DNA of 64,000 bases, taken from contig CAVSHP010000017.1 in the NCBI GenBank assembly GCA_963727635.1, positions 434,001 through 498,000 on the forward strand, in the 5' to 3' direction. Source of the stretch: SZUA-36 sp963727635. Lineage in GTDB: Bacteria; Pseudomonadota; Gammaproteobacteria; Xanthomonadales; SZUA-36. How positions within the stretch are numbered: position 1 is the first letter of the stretch; the number at the start of each line of letters is the position of its first letter. Positions 9,777-18,949 of this stretch are shown piece by piece. The notes under the pieces are model-generated. The model made no database searches. It worked only from the letters and a program-made list of their open reading frames with translations, and had not been told where the DNA came from. The translations under genes and the position numbers were made by a program.

Positions 9777-10964
9777 GGCAACATCTGGACTTCAACCGAC
9801 AGCACAGGTGGCAGGTCATGGACGATGGCCTGCCAGTGGTCGCCGCTGTCGCTGGAGACATAAACCTGGCCCCCGGTGGTGCCAAAATAAATACCGCAGG
9901 AATCAAAGCTGTCGGTTGCCATGGCATCGCGCAGGATATTCACATAACAATTTTCCTGCGGTAAGCCATTGGTCAGCGCCTCCCACTCGCGACCACCGGT
10001 GCGGCTGCGGTAAACGCGCAATTTGCCTTGCGGCGGATAGTGCAGTGAATCGCTGGTGATTGGCACCACGTAAATGGTTTCCGGTTCGTGCGCATGCACG
10101 GCAATGGGAAAACCGAAATCAGTGGGCAGGTTGCCACTGACTTCATACCAGGAGTCACCCGCATCATCACTGCGCATCACGTCCCAGTGTTTCTGCATGA
10201 ACAGCACATTCGGATTGTGAGGATGAGCGGCGATGCGGTGCACGCAATGACCCACTTCGGCCTTGGGGTCGGGAATGTACTCGGAGCGCAGGCCCTGGTT
10301 GATCGGGGTCCAGCTGGCGCCGCCATCTTCAGTGCGGAAGGCGCCGGCGGCGGAAATCGCCACGAACATGCGATCGGCGTTGTTGGGATCAATGACGATG
10401 GTGTGTAGGCACATTCCGCCGGCGCCTGGTGACCAGGGCGGGCCGGTAGGGTGACCGCGTAAAGCGCTGAGTTCCTGCCAGGTCGTGCCACCATCGGTAC
10501 TTTTGAACAGCGCCGCATCCTCGACACCGGCGTAAACGGTATCCAGCTCGGTCAGCGAAGGCTCAAGGTGCCAGACACGGGCAAATTCCCAGGGATTCTG
10601 GCTGCCGTCATACCACTGGTGGGTGGTCAGCGGTTTACCAGTCTCATCGGAAGTGTCGTAGACAAACTTATTGCTCTCACCTTTGGGCATGCCGCTCATT
10701 TCATCATACCGCCGGCGCTTCACCCACCGAACCCGGCTGGAACCAGGTTTTGCCGCCATCATCCGAACGCTGGATGATCTGGCCGAACCAGCTACTGTTC
10801 TGCGAGGCATAGATCCGGTTGGGGTTCAGCGGCGAGCCTTTCATATGATAGATTTCCCAACCGGCGAACAGCGGACCTTCTACGCTCCAGTTCTCGCGCT
10901 TCTCGTCAGAGTTGAGAATGAAACCGCCTTTGCGGGTACCAACCAAAACACGAATTCCGGTCAC
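9773..10964 (-). CDS. BNR/Asp-box beta-propeller protein, one frameshift
   Basis: A glycosidase-like propeller of about 395 residues. Asp-box repeats recur as RSDDGGKTW, STDGGTTW, TEDGGASW, SDDAGDSW, SRTGGREW and SSDSGDHW, the hallmark of sialidase/VPS10-type propellers. GTG 10964 has AAGGAG eight bases upstream and opens MTGIRVLVGTRKGGFIL. A single-base change near 10710 separates the first 80 codons from the rest. There is no signal peptide, so it is probably cytoplasmic. It is coupled to the ubiquitin-like gene by an ATGA overlap. Confidence 0.8.
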
Positions 10965-10977
10965 GATTTCTCTCCTT

Positions 10978-11007
10978 GTATAGACATAGGAAGTATAGAC
11001 ATAGGAA
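10978..11007. repeat. Two tandem 15-bp repeats in the leader of the BNR gene
   Basis: GTATAGACATAGGAA occurs twice in a row immediately upstream of the BNR ribosome binding site, in the 87-bp gap after the E1 gene. It may be a replication-slippage duplication. Confidence 0.8.
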
Positions 11008-11051
11008 CATGCTTCGTACTTACAGAATCTAACAGCAGTTTGGTGCTGCGT

Positions 11052-12174
11052 TCAAATACCAATATATTTTGCATAGATTCCGCGCGCCTCGGCGATATCG
11101 CCGGTGCCCCTGATGATGGCCCGTCCGTCGACAAACAGGCTGATTTCAAATTCCTTGCCCGCATCCTGCAACCGGACCCGCAGCATGAACTCATTGCGGC
11201 TGGTTTCAGCCAGGCCCTGCAATCGATTCTGCAGGGTTAGCAGGTTGATGCCGAGCGGCGCCTGCAGCCGGTAACAATTGCACGGAATCGCGGCCACACA
11301 AATGTGAGGCACGGGAGCTGGCCTTGCCTTGCAGGTATTCGAACTGGCGGTGTTTGCAGGTCGGGCAATCAGATTCTTCCCAACTGTCACTGACATCCAG
11401 TTGCATGAGCAAATTGCTCCAAAGATCGATATTCAGCAGTTTGGTATTGACCTGCATAAAGTTGCCGGTGAGGATTTTCAGGGCTTCCGCAGCCTGGAAA
11501 TTGGCGATGATGGAGACTGCCGGGCCGAGTACGCCAATGGTGTCGCAAGTGGGGCTCTCACCGGCAGGCGCCTGTTCAAACAGGCACCGGAAACAGGGCG
11601 TGGCGTGGTTGTCACCTGCCAGAGATTCCCACGGCAGATTGCCATCGGGGCTGTGCGGCAATATGGCATAGGCCATGCCGGTGGTACCCACGGCGCCGCC
11701 ATACATATAAGGCATGCCGGATTTCACCGCGTAATCGTTGGCCAGGTAGCGGGTCTCAAAATTATCCAGTCCATCGATCAGGATGTCGGCGTTTTCCGCC
11801 AGAGCGCTGATGTTGCGGTAGTTGATGTCGTCGACCACTGCGGTGACCTGGATCTGCGAATTGATCTGCCCGATCTTGCGTTTGGCGGCTTCGGCCTTGG
11901 GCAAGCCGGCAGCGATATCCGCTTCGTCGAACAGCACCTGGCGTTGCAGGTTGGTGAGGTCGATAAAGTCGCGATCGACAATGATCAGATGTCCTACGCC
12001 GGCCCGCGCCAGCATGTTGGCGGAAACCGTGCCCAATGCGCCACAACCGAGGATCAGGGCAGTCGAATCCAGCAGTTTCTGCTGGCCATCCGGTCCAAAG
12101 CCGGACAACAGCATCTGTCGATGGTAGCGATCAAGCCTGGCAATTTTCCGGTTTGGATTCATCATCGGGTTCAC
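11052..12174 (-). CDS. MoeB/ThiF/HesA-type E1-like adenylyltransferase, one frameshift
   Basis: Activates the C terminus of a ubiquitin-like protein with ATP. Visible motifs are RYHRQMLLSGFG, the nucleotide loop LILGCGALG, DRDFIDLTNLQRQVLF (Arg finger), DILIDGLDNFETRYL, Zn-binding CFRC and CPTC, and SPTCDTIGVLGP with the candidate catalytic Cys. After HLCGRDSVQL near 11250 the frame changes, and the family C terminus follows as LFVDGRAIIRGTGD and ARGIYAKYIGI to the stop at 11052. It heads a same-strand cluster with the BNR and Gly-Gly proteins. Start could be 12174 or the third Met at 12162. Confidence 0.85.
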
Positions 12175-12245
12175 AAAAAGCTAAGAGAGCCACATTTAAT
12201 CCCCATCCTACAGCACCCGGCCAATAATAATTCAGGACCAATAAT

Positions 12246-12310
12246 AAGTCAGGACAGCCATGACTTTTCGTGTATGAAGATGTGGGTGTCCTGACTTTTC
12301 TCTGACTTTT
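12246..12310. repeat. Family B palindromic element
   Basis: AAGTCAGGACAGCCATGACT pairs with TGTGGGTGTCCTGACTT downstream, followed by a second TCTGACTTTTC. It lies between the E1 gene and the 3' end of the TPR gene (both minus strand). Confidence 0.8.
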
Positions 12311-12372
12311 CTTTGCTGGTTCGGCAAAGATCGTCGCACCACGTGAGTTTGCGCCAGAACGTGGTCACGGCA

Positions 12373-14094
12373 TCACTCCGGGAAGTCCATCTTCTTCACC
12401 AGCGCCGCGAAGCGCGGGTCGTCGCGCAGGCTGGCGATGGAGGGGTCGTCACGCAGGCGCGCCATGCCGGCATCGTGATGCTCGTAAGCGCGCTCCAGCC
12501 ATTCGAAGGCCTGGTCGCTTTCGCCTCGCCAGGCGTGAATCGCCGCGATCTGGAAGCCGAAGCCCGCGGCGTACTGGGATTCGAGCGTCTCGAGCGCCTG
12601 CTGCGATTCGCGTGCATGGCCCAGCGTGTACTCGGCCACCGCCGTGCCCGCCAACACCCACGGATCCTCCTGGATCAGCCGAAAACGGGTCAGCGCGCTT
12701 TCGGCTTTGCCGGCCTTCAACTCGTCGTACCCCAGCAGGTAATTGCCCCAGGTGGCGCCGGGATTGATCCCGATGGCCTGCCGGAACGCCTCGTCCGCGG
12801 CGACGGTCTGTCCGTCGGCCTGCAGCAGCCTGCCCAGTCCCTCCCACGCCAGCACGGACAGCGGATCGAGGACGGCGGCCTTGCGGCTCATGGCGATGGC
12901 CTGGTCGTGCCGGCCCTCGATGAAGAACAGGCTGGTCGCGTAATACCCCAGCAGGGCGACGTTGCCTGGATCGAGTGCGTAGGCGCGCTCGAAGTCGGCC
13001 CGCGATCCCTGCCAGTCCCAGCTCCGGTTGTAGCGCAGCAGTCCGCGGCTGGCGTAGCCCTGGGCCAGCCCCGGCGCCAGGGCGATCGCGCGCTCCGCGG
13101 CGGCGAACGCCAGCTTCACGTCCTGCGCCGCCTCGGCCGGACTGTCCCGAGTGTTCGACAGCTCGTCCGTGGCGATGCCAAGTTCGGCCCAGGCGTTGGC
13201 GTAGCCCGGATCCATGGCGACGGCCTGGCGCAGCACGCGCACCGCGCGCGCGTGCTCGCCCCGGATTTCCACGTCCTTGCCCAGCAGGTACAGCTGGTAC
13301 GCATCGGCATTGGCGGTGCGCTGGAGGCCGGACGGCCGCTGCGCCGGCAGCAGTTTGAGCTTGAGCGCAGCCACCACGTCGCCGGCGATCTCGTCCTGCA
13401 GCTTGAACATTTCGGTCAGCTTGCGGTCGTAGGTCTGCGACCACAGGTGCGAACTGTCGGCGGCGCGGATCAGCTGCGCGGTGATACGCAGTGTGTCGCC
13501 GTCCTTGCGCACGCTGCCTTCCAGGATGTTAGCCACATGCAGCGCCCCGGCGATGGTGGTGATATCAACTTCCTTGCCCTTGAACGAGAACGACGAGGTG
13601 CGCGCGATCACCCGCAACTGCGGCACCTGCGCCAGCTGATTCAGCAGTTCCTCCGACAGGCCGTCGGAAAAATAGTCCTGCGTCTTGTCCGGCGTCATGT
13701 TGACGAACGGCAGCACCGCGATTGAAGTCGGTTCGACGACGGGCGCGGACGACGCGGAAGCGGAGGTCGCCTCGTGTCCTGCCGTGTCCAACCGGCTGGT
13801 CTGCGCATCGCGCCATAGCAGCCCGCCGCCCACCGTCAGCACCACGGCCAGGATCAGCAACTCCGGGCCCGAGACCTTCTGCTCGCCGCGCTCGCCGTGG
13901 TACCAGGCCAGCACCAGGGTGACGAAAAACCCCAGTACCATCGCCAGAGTGATGCCGCGCTGCACGCTTTCCGGCCAACCGAACTGCTGCGCAACGATGT
14001 CGATGCCCTGCAGCAACGCAAACGCCGCCGCCACGTAGGCCACCGACCATTGCACCAGCTTGTGTTGTTGGAGGCGTTGCCAAAGATCAGTCAT
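12373..14094 (-). CDS. Membrane-anchored FlgO-like/TPR protein
   Basis: A 573-aa intact protein. Residues 1-100 hold two hydrophobic segments (WSVAYVAAAFALLQGIDI and the GGGLLW region) with a conserved FGWPESV and LAWYHGERG between or after them. A FlgO/TolB-N-like domain follows (SIAVLPFVNMTPDKTQDYFS to YDRKLTEMFKLQDEI), then TPR repeats from about residue 270 to the end. The combination is typical of a large, poorly characterised family of proteobacterial membrane TPR proteins. Function unknown. It is a paralogue of 16515-18590, pointing the other way. Confidence 0.75.
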   Translation of the reverse strand: MTDLWQRLQQHKLVQWSVAYVAAAFALLQGIDIVAQQFGWPESVQRGITLAMVLGFFVTLVLAWYHGERGEQKVSGPELLILAVVLTVGGGLLWRDAQTSRLDTAGHEATSASASSAPVVEPTSIAVLPFVNMTPDKTQDYFSDGLSEELLNQLAQVPQLRVIARTSSFSFKGKEVDITTIAGALHVANILEGSVRKDGDTLRITAQLIRAADSSHLWSQTYDRKLTEMFKLQDEIAGDVVAALKLKLLPAQRPSGLQRTANADAYQLYLLGKDVEIRGEHARAVRVLRQAVAMDPGYANAWAELGIATDELSNTRDSPAEAAQDVKLAFAAAERAIALAPGLAQGYASRGLLRYNRSWDWQGSRADFERAYALDPGNVALLGYYATSLFFIEGRHDQAIAMSRKAAVLDPLSVLAWEGLGRLLQADGQTVAADEAFRQAIGINPGATWGNYLLGYDELKAGKAESALTRFRLIQEDPWVLAGTAVAEYTLGHARESQQALETLESQYAAGFGFQIAAIHAWRGESDQAFEWLERAYEHHDAGMARLRDDPSIASLRDDPRFAALVKKMDFPE

Positions 14095-14158
14095 GTACCT
14101 TGCCTGAAACCGTTGGACACAGAGTTGGCCTGTTGCGATTTGGAATCCGGATCTGCTC

Positions 14159-14557
14159 TCATGGTGTGATGACCTTGATTTTCAGACCCGACGCCTTGAT
14201 TAGGCGCGCATCGCGCGTGACCAGTGTGGCATCGAGCAGACGCGCCAGCAAGACATAGGCGGCGTCATAGGCGGTCACGTTGTTGCGCAGCACCCAGATT
14301 TCATCGATCAGAATGTCGTGACGATACTTTCGAATGCGCAAGCCGCGCGTCAACGTCTGCAGATCTGTCATTCGACTGGCAGGTATGGCTCCTGTCTGGT
14401 CGAGCTTGCGCAACGCGCTGAGCACTTCGACATCGATTAACTCCGGTGCCGCCAATACGGTATCTGACGCCCACAGCAAATCTTCCAGCGGCTGAGCGCG
14501 GAAACGGGCCAGAAGGTCCACGACCACCGACGCATCCACGACCAGCGTTCGACTCAC
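14159..14557 (-). CDS. vapC: PIN-domain toxin VapC
   Basis: A 132-aa PIN-domain ribonuclease. The acidic residues expected for Mg binding are visible in VVDASVVVDLL, IDVEVLSALRK, TAYDAAYVLLA and VTRDARLI. GTG 14557 overlaps the antitoxin stop by four bases (GTGA), the usual translational coupling. Intact. Confidence 0.9.
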   Translation of the reverse strand: MSRTLVVDASVVVDLLARFRAQPLEDLLWASDTVLAAPELIDVEVLSALRKLDQTGAIPASRMTDLQTLTRGLRIRKYRHDILIDEIWVLRNNVTAYDAAYVLLARLLDATLVTRDARLIKASGLKIKVITP

Positions 14558-14784
14558 GCCGCATCGCGCTCGCGGCGAATGAGGTCGGCGCTCGATTTTT
14601 TCAACTTGAACGGCTCGGCACTGCTTAGCTGCTCTCTGAGTTCGGCTTCAGAGGGTACCGCCACTATGGCGGTCAGCTCGTCAAGGATGAGGTCACTGAG
14701 GCTCTTGCCGGTCAGTGCCGAGCTCGCCTTGAGTATGCGATGGACCTGCTCGGGAACGCTTCGAATCTGGACCATCACAGACAT
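14554..14784 (-). CDS. vapB: FitA/VapB-like antitoxin
   Basis: A 76-aa protein whose first 45 residues (MVQIRSVPEQVHRILKASS then GKSLSDLILDEL) form a ribbon-helix-helix DNA-binding domain. The C-terminal tail (FKLKKSSADLIRRERD) would bind the toxin. First gene of the vapBC operon. A palindrome 16 bp upstream is its likely autoregulatory operator. Confidence 0.85.
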   Translation of the reverse strand: MSVMVQIRSVPEQVHRILKASSALTGKSLSDLILDELTAIVAVPSEAELREQLSSAEPFKLKKSSADLIRRERDAA

Positions 14785-14800
14785 ATCATTTGCCTCGTTT

Positions 14801-14815
14801 CATGTGATGCACATG
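14801..14815. promoter_or_regulatory. Probable vapBC operator
   Basis: CATGTGATGCACATG: two perfect 6-bp arms around a 3-bp spacer, 16 bp upstream of the antitoxin start. Size and position suit a ribbon-helix-helix dimer site. Confidence 0.6.
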
Positions 14816-15096
14816 TTAGCATGCGCTTCACTTTAACCAAATCGGGCCAACGGATATCTCCCGGGAGTATAGGCAAAACAAACACTATGTTCACCTAAAA
14901 CCCAAAGTGCTTAACAGCCAATCATATTGAGCTTTCAACTAAATTCCTGCGCAAACTAGTCCACCCTGAACGCTCAGACTCATATACTGGCCGGACACGG
15001 CTGTGTTTTTCGCAAAACCTTGCACTCAGGACGAGATTGGCCATACCGTTACCAAAACAAAGACAGCAAGTCAGTAACACGATTGAATTTATTTCT
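14816..15096. other. AT-rich interval between vapBC and the IS91 remnant
   Basis: About 280 bp with no supportable gene. The open frames here are out of frame with the IS91 remnant next to it, and I see no repeat. Confidence 0.4.
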
Positions 15097-15366
15097 TCAA
15101 TCGAATAAACCCATTGGCGGGCTTGGCGAAGCCCTGCAATCCGGTAACAGCGATGTTGCTGCAGAACTTGCCGTGTAATCCAGGTAAGCGAGTATTTTCT
15201 GAATGACTGCCGGGTCTTCTCGGCAATTGCTCCCTGCATTGCTCTACCTCCCACATCCCTGTGGTCGTATACTGGCGATGATCTTTATGTCACCGCCGCA
15301 TTCGCTACAGGTTTCTATCTCAATATTAAAAACACGCCTCAATCGCTTTGCCCAGGTTATTGCCAT
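15097..15366 (-). mobile_element. IS91-family transposase, C-terminal remnant with an insertion
   Basis: Reading the minus strand from ATG 15366 gives MAITWAKRLRRVFNIEIETC, then SECGGDIKIIASI and, after an interruption, EDPAVIQKILAYLDY and a stop at 15097. This is the C terminus of IS91 transposases (RVFxIDIExCxxCGGxxKIIASIEDPxVIxKIL). About 48 extra bases (15220-15267) split KIIASI from EDPAVI and add a stop. It may be the missing end of the element truncated at 9303, now separated by 6 kb and inverted. Confidence 0.75.
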
Positions 15367-15532
15367 GGATGGCATCTATGCCGGTTTTGCAGGAGCAAAA
15401 ACCGGCCATCGAAGCCCGTTTTTCGGCAGGGGTTTGGTCCACATGAATGTAGCGTTTATTTTTCTTATACTCTGAAAAAACTAAAAACCTCTGATCCGTA
15501 TTACAATAAGGTTTGTGCAGGGGGAAACTGAC

Positions 15533-16348
15533 ATGGGCTTTATTGCAGAACTCAAGCGTCGCAACGTTTTGCGTATGGCCAGGACTCCCAACAATTTTGA
15601 TGCGCTGGCGTATTTGGGCTATGTGGAACGTCGTCAGGGGAAATGGCAGCAGGGCGTGGAGCATCTCATCCGTGCCTCTGAACTTGAACCGCGTAATCCT
15701 GGATTCATGATAACTATCGGCGGGGAGACTCTGAAATTGATGCGCCGTTATGATGAGGCTCGTGTCTGGCTCGACCGGGCTTTGGCATTAAGTCCAGATG
15801 CTGCCGAAGCACTTGCCTACAAGGCTGAAACCTATGTGCTCGAGGGCCGTCTGGACGAAGCCGAGCGGGTGCTCGATCCACTACCGGCGGACGGGCAGGA
15901 CCCTTACGTTCTCCTTGTACGCAGTACAATTAATCTGTACCAACGCCAATATGACGCCGTGATCGAAGAATTACAGCCACTTCTGGCCCAGCCAGATAGC
16001 AGCCTGTATGGTCGGGCACCATTACTGGCGCTGGCCTATGCTGGCCTTGGGGAGAATACAAAAGCGCTGCAGCAGGCGCAGCGTGCGGTCGCTCTGAACA
16101 GTAACGATGCAATCTATCATCCTTTTGCAGAAATAACGCTGGCACAGGTCCGGACCCTGAGAGGCGATCACCAGGCCGCTTTTGCCGGGCTGGAGCGCTC
16201 ATTGCAGGATACTCCGGGAATTACTCAAGCTGACTTGCGGCTGGATCCGATTTGGGACCCTTTGCGCGGTGATCCTGATTTTGAGGCGTTGTTGACGAAG
16301 GATGCTGATGAAAGTACGGGCGCTGAACCACAGGAGTCATTTCATTGA
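15533..16348 (+). CDS. TPR protein with deleted membrane and FlgO-like domains
   Basis: 271 residues. The first 16 (MGFIAELKRRNVLRMA) are the typical start of membrane FlgO-like/TPR proteins. Instead of the following transmembrane segment and FlgO-like domain, the sequence goes straight to TPR repeats (NFDALAYLGYVERRQGKW and onward) and ends with DPIWDPLRGDPDFEALL, the standard family C terminus. An in-frame internal deletion of roughly 250-400 residues is the simplest reading. RBS AGGGGG precedes ATG 15533. Its stop overlaps the next remnant by TTGA. Confidence 0.65.
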   Translation: MGFIAELKRRNVLRMARTPNNFDALAYLGYVERRQGKWQQGVEHLIRASELEPRNPGFMITIGGETLKLMRRYDEARVWLDRALALSPDAAEALAYKAETYVLEGRLDEAERVLDPLPADGQDPYVLLVRSTINLYQRQYDAVIEELQPLLAQPDSSLYGRAPLLALAYAGLGENTKALQQAQRAVALNSNDAIYHPFAEITLAQVRTLRGDHQAAFAGLERSLQDTPGITQADLRLDPIWDPLRGDPDFEALLTKDADESTGAEPQESFH

Positions 16349-16514
16349 GCCTCTGGCAAGAACTGCGCCGCCGGCAAGTGGTCCGGGTGGCGGCTATTTA
16401 TGCAGGTTGGCGGTTGACCCGCAATTTGCATTCGTTGCTGATGATCCAAGGTTCAAAGCGATCATCGCTGCGCAGGGTTTGCCGATCGTTATGCCCAGGG
16501 AGTTAAGTAATTAG
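16345..16514 (+). pseudogene. FlgO-like/TPR paralogue reduced to its two ends
   Basis: TTG 16345 opens LSLWQELRRRQVVRVAAIYA, the N terminus of the same family as its neighbours. From about 16405 another frame gives VDPQFAFVADDPRFKAII and a stop at 16512-16514, the family C terminus. Nearly the whole gene between is missing, and the join is out of frame. It fits tightly between two relatives: TTGA overlap upstream, no gap downstream. Confidence 0.65.
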
Positions 16515-18590
16515 ATGTCACTGATCGCCGAACTCAAACAACGTAAAATCGTGCAGTGGACGGTAGCCTATGCCGCTGCCGCATTTGCATTGTTGCAGGG
16601 TATTGATATTGTTGGCGAGAAATTCGGCTGGCCGGATTCGATCACACGCATTTTGATCATTGCTTCGTGTGTTGGCTTCTTCATTACGCTGCTGCTGGCC
16701 TGGTATCACGGCGAACGTGGTGCGCAGAAAGTATCGGCGACTGAGTTGGTTTTACTGGCTCTGTTGTTAGCGATTGGCGGAGGCTTGATCTGGCAGTACG
16801 CGGATTCGCACCGACCCGTGTCTGTCGAGGTTGATGCCAAGCTCGCATCTGAGGGTGCCACCAACACGAATCCTTCACCCGATGGCGAGAACCTCGCTGC
16901 GGAAGCCGGTGCTATCCCCGCCAAATCCATCGCCGTATTGCCGTTCGAAAGCCTTTCGGCGGACAAAGACAACGAATTCTTCGCCATCGGCATGCAGGAC
17001 ATGATTCTTACCCGGCTGGCTGAGATCGGCGACCTGAAGGTAATCTCGCGTACATCCACACTGGAGTACGGTAGCAGGCCAACCAATCTAAAACTGGTCG
17101 CCAGACAACTTGGCGTGGCGACGGTGCTGGAAAGCAGCGTGCAAAGGGTCGGCAACGAGGTGCTGATCAATGTGCAGTTGATTGATGCGCGTACTGATGC
17201 TCATCTATGGGCTGCCAACTACCAACGCAAACTGGACAATGTCTTCGAAGTTGAAGCCGAGGTCGCGCGGAAAGTCGCTGAAGCCCTGCATGCCTCACTG
17301 ACCGAAGCAGAGACGGCTGCGATAGCGCGTGCAGCCACCAACAACCCGCAGGCTTATGAGCTGTACCTGAAAGGAATCTACGAAGGTGGGCAATTCAGCA
17401 ATGGCAGTGGTGAGCCGGCGCATCTAATGCTTGCAGAGTCCTATTACCGTCAGGCCATCGATAAAGACCCCAACTTTTCTCTGGCTCATTCGAAACTTGC
17501 AATGACGATAGGTTCAGTCTGGGCCAATGGCATCAAGGATAGCCCGGAGCGGCGGGATGAGGCCATGGAACACGCGCGAAAAGCAGTTGCACTGCAGCCT
17601 GACTCATCTTGGGGTCATCTGACCGTGGGCATGTTATTGCGCCTTGAAGACAATGACAACACGCAAGCTATGGCTGAACTGCAGATGGCGCAAAGTCTGG
17701 CACCCAACGATGCAGCCCCAGCGTTTCTCATTGCAATATTGATGGTAGGTGACGGCAGGTGGGCGGAGGCGCAGCTTGCCATTGCGACTGCGGTGAAGCT
17801 TAGCCCACGCTCATTAAATATTCGTGAATGGGCGATCCTGATCGCAGTGTACAACGGTGACTATCTGCTTGCTCAACGTTTCATTGATAAATTTATGCTT
17901 GATTTCCCGAGGCACCCAAGAGGGCAGGCATTGGCAGCACAACTATTTTTGCTGCAAGGGAATCCAGCGGCAGCGCTTGCACTCCCGGCAGATCAGCCGG
18001 ACACAGCGCGCGCCGTAATAATCGCCGAAGCTTACTTTCTTTCCCGCGACTACCTGGGCATGCGCAAAGCAGCTGCAAAAGCACCGGCAGCCGCGCGCGA
18101 TGCCGATGCCGGTCAACGCCAGCTTGATGAGGGAGTTGCTGCGAAATTTAGCGGCGATGATACGGCAGCCGAGGCAGCTCTGAAGTTGGCCGCTACCGCT
18201 ATCCAGCAGGCGATGGCCGCACTGCCGAGTGACGTCCTATTGGCCGGTCGTCTTGTCAGTGTGAGGATGTGGCAGGACGATCGCGATGGTGCCATGCAAG
18301 CGCTTGAGCATACCCGCCAACTGGTGGCGACGGATTTCAACCGTGCTAACGGGATACTCTCGACCGGGCTGCAGGAAGCCGAAATCCTCGCCCACTTTGG
18401 TGAATCCGAAGTAGCTGTGTCGCAACTCCGGCTGTTGTTGGATTCGCCTGGCTTCAGTGGTCTGTACAGCCCGGCAATGATGCATCTTGACCCAACCTGG
18501 GACCCTATTCGGGAGACACCGCAGTTTGAAGCGTTGCTGCGAGATTACCCGGCTGATGTTGTTACCAAATCACGGGGAGGCGCGCCATGA
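16515..18590 (+). CDS. Membrane-anchored FlgO-like/TPR protein
   Basis: A 691-aa intact paralogue of 12373-14094. The N-terminal region is closely similar (QWTVAYAAAAFALLQGIDIV, LAWYHGERGAQKVSATEL). The FlgO-like domain runs from SIAVLPFESLSADKDNEFFA (about residue 140) to YQRKLDNVFEVEAEVA, then about ten TPR-like helices and the ending HLDPTWDPIRETPQFEALL. ATG 16515 directly follows the stop of the preceding remnant, so the three genes appear to have formed a tandem operon. Confidence 0.78.
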   Translation: MSLIAELKQRKIVQWTVAYAAAAFALLQGIDIVGEKFGWPDSITRILIIASCVGFFITLLLAWYHGERGAQKVSATELVLLALLLAIGGGLIWQYADSHRPVSVEVDAKLASEGATNTNPSPDGENLAAEAGAIPAKSIAVLPFESLSADKDNEFFAIGMQDMILTRLAEIGDLKVISRTSTLEYGSRPTNLKLVARQLGVATVLESSVQRVGNEVLINVQLIDARTDAHLWAANYQRKLDNVFEVEAEVARKVAEALHASLTEAETAAIARAATNNPQAYELYLKGIYEGGQFSNGSGEPAHLMLAESYYRQAIDKDPNFSLAHSKLAMTIGSVWANGIKDSPERRDEAMEHARKAVALQPDSSWGHLTVGMLLRLEDNDNTQAMAELQMAQSLAPNDAAPAFLIAILMVGDGRWAEAQLAIATAVKLSPRSLNIREWAILIAVYNGDYLLAQRFIDKFMLDFPRHPRGQALAAQLFLLQGNPAAALALPADQPDTARAVIIAEAYFLSRDYLGMRKAAAKAPAAARDADAGQRQLDEGVAAKFSGDDTAAEAALKLAATAIQQAMAALPSDVLLAGRLVSVRMWQDDRDGAMQALEHTRQLVATDFNRANGILSTGLQEAEILAHFGESEVAVSQLRLLLDSPGFSGLYSPAMMHLDPTWDPIRETPQFEALLRDYPADVVTKSRGGAP

Positions 18591-18612
18591 TGTTCCGCCG
18601 TTCTTTCCCTCG

Positions 18613-18934
18613 TATCAGGGGACAGTTTACTTAAATGGTTTATCAGGGGACAGTTTACTTAGTAGCTTTCAGCTGTATCAGGGGACAGTTTACTTAAATG
18701 GTTTTCGGCCTGGCTTTAGGGGCTTCAGTGATCGCCCGGTTAGTGACTCCAAAGTTTCGAAGAACTTCCCACTACCAAGAGGTCTACCCGTTTTCGTATG
18801 TTTCCGTACTTTTCGGGCGTATCAGGGGACAGTTTACTTGTATCAGGGGACAGTTTACTTAATTCCCGAAGTTTTAAGCAGTTTTCTCCGGAAAATTAAG
18901 TTTCCTCTGATATTCATTTAAGTAAACTGTCCCC
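18613..18934. repeat. Cluster of family A (REP) repeats
   Basis: Five direct copies of TATCAGGGGACAGTTTACTT start at 18613, 18641, 18676, 18820 and 18841, with an inverted partner at about 18917-18936. The last 89 bp (18846-18934) duplicate the element at 9304-9392. Between the third and fourth copies lies a piece of the REP transposase gene. It separates the TPR gene from a truncated IS4 element. Confidence 0.88.
18696..18816 (-). pseudogene. REP-associated tyrosine transposase, 3'-end fragment
   Basis: About 120 bp almost identical (one visible base change) to 23655-23775, the 3' end of the RAYT gene. On the minus strand it encodes the basic C-terminal tail (RKVRKHTKTGRPLGSG then RSLKPLKPGRKPFK). 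It is bounded on both sides by copies of the 20-bp family A repeat, so the repeat can carry pieces of its own transposase gene. Confidence 0.85.
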
Positions 18935-18949
18935 TGAGCCCTGATAACC

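Noticed and set aside
11329..12294. Plus-strand 321-codon frame
   Set aside because: Antisense to the E1-like gene with its nucleotide loop and Cys motifs.
12313..13725. Long plus-strand open frame (470 codons) opposite the FlgO-like/TPR gene
   Set aside because: It is antisense to an intact gene with clear domains; its His/Arg/Gln-rich composition is typical of a GC-rich shadow frame.
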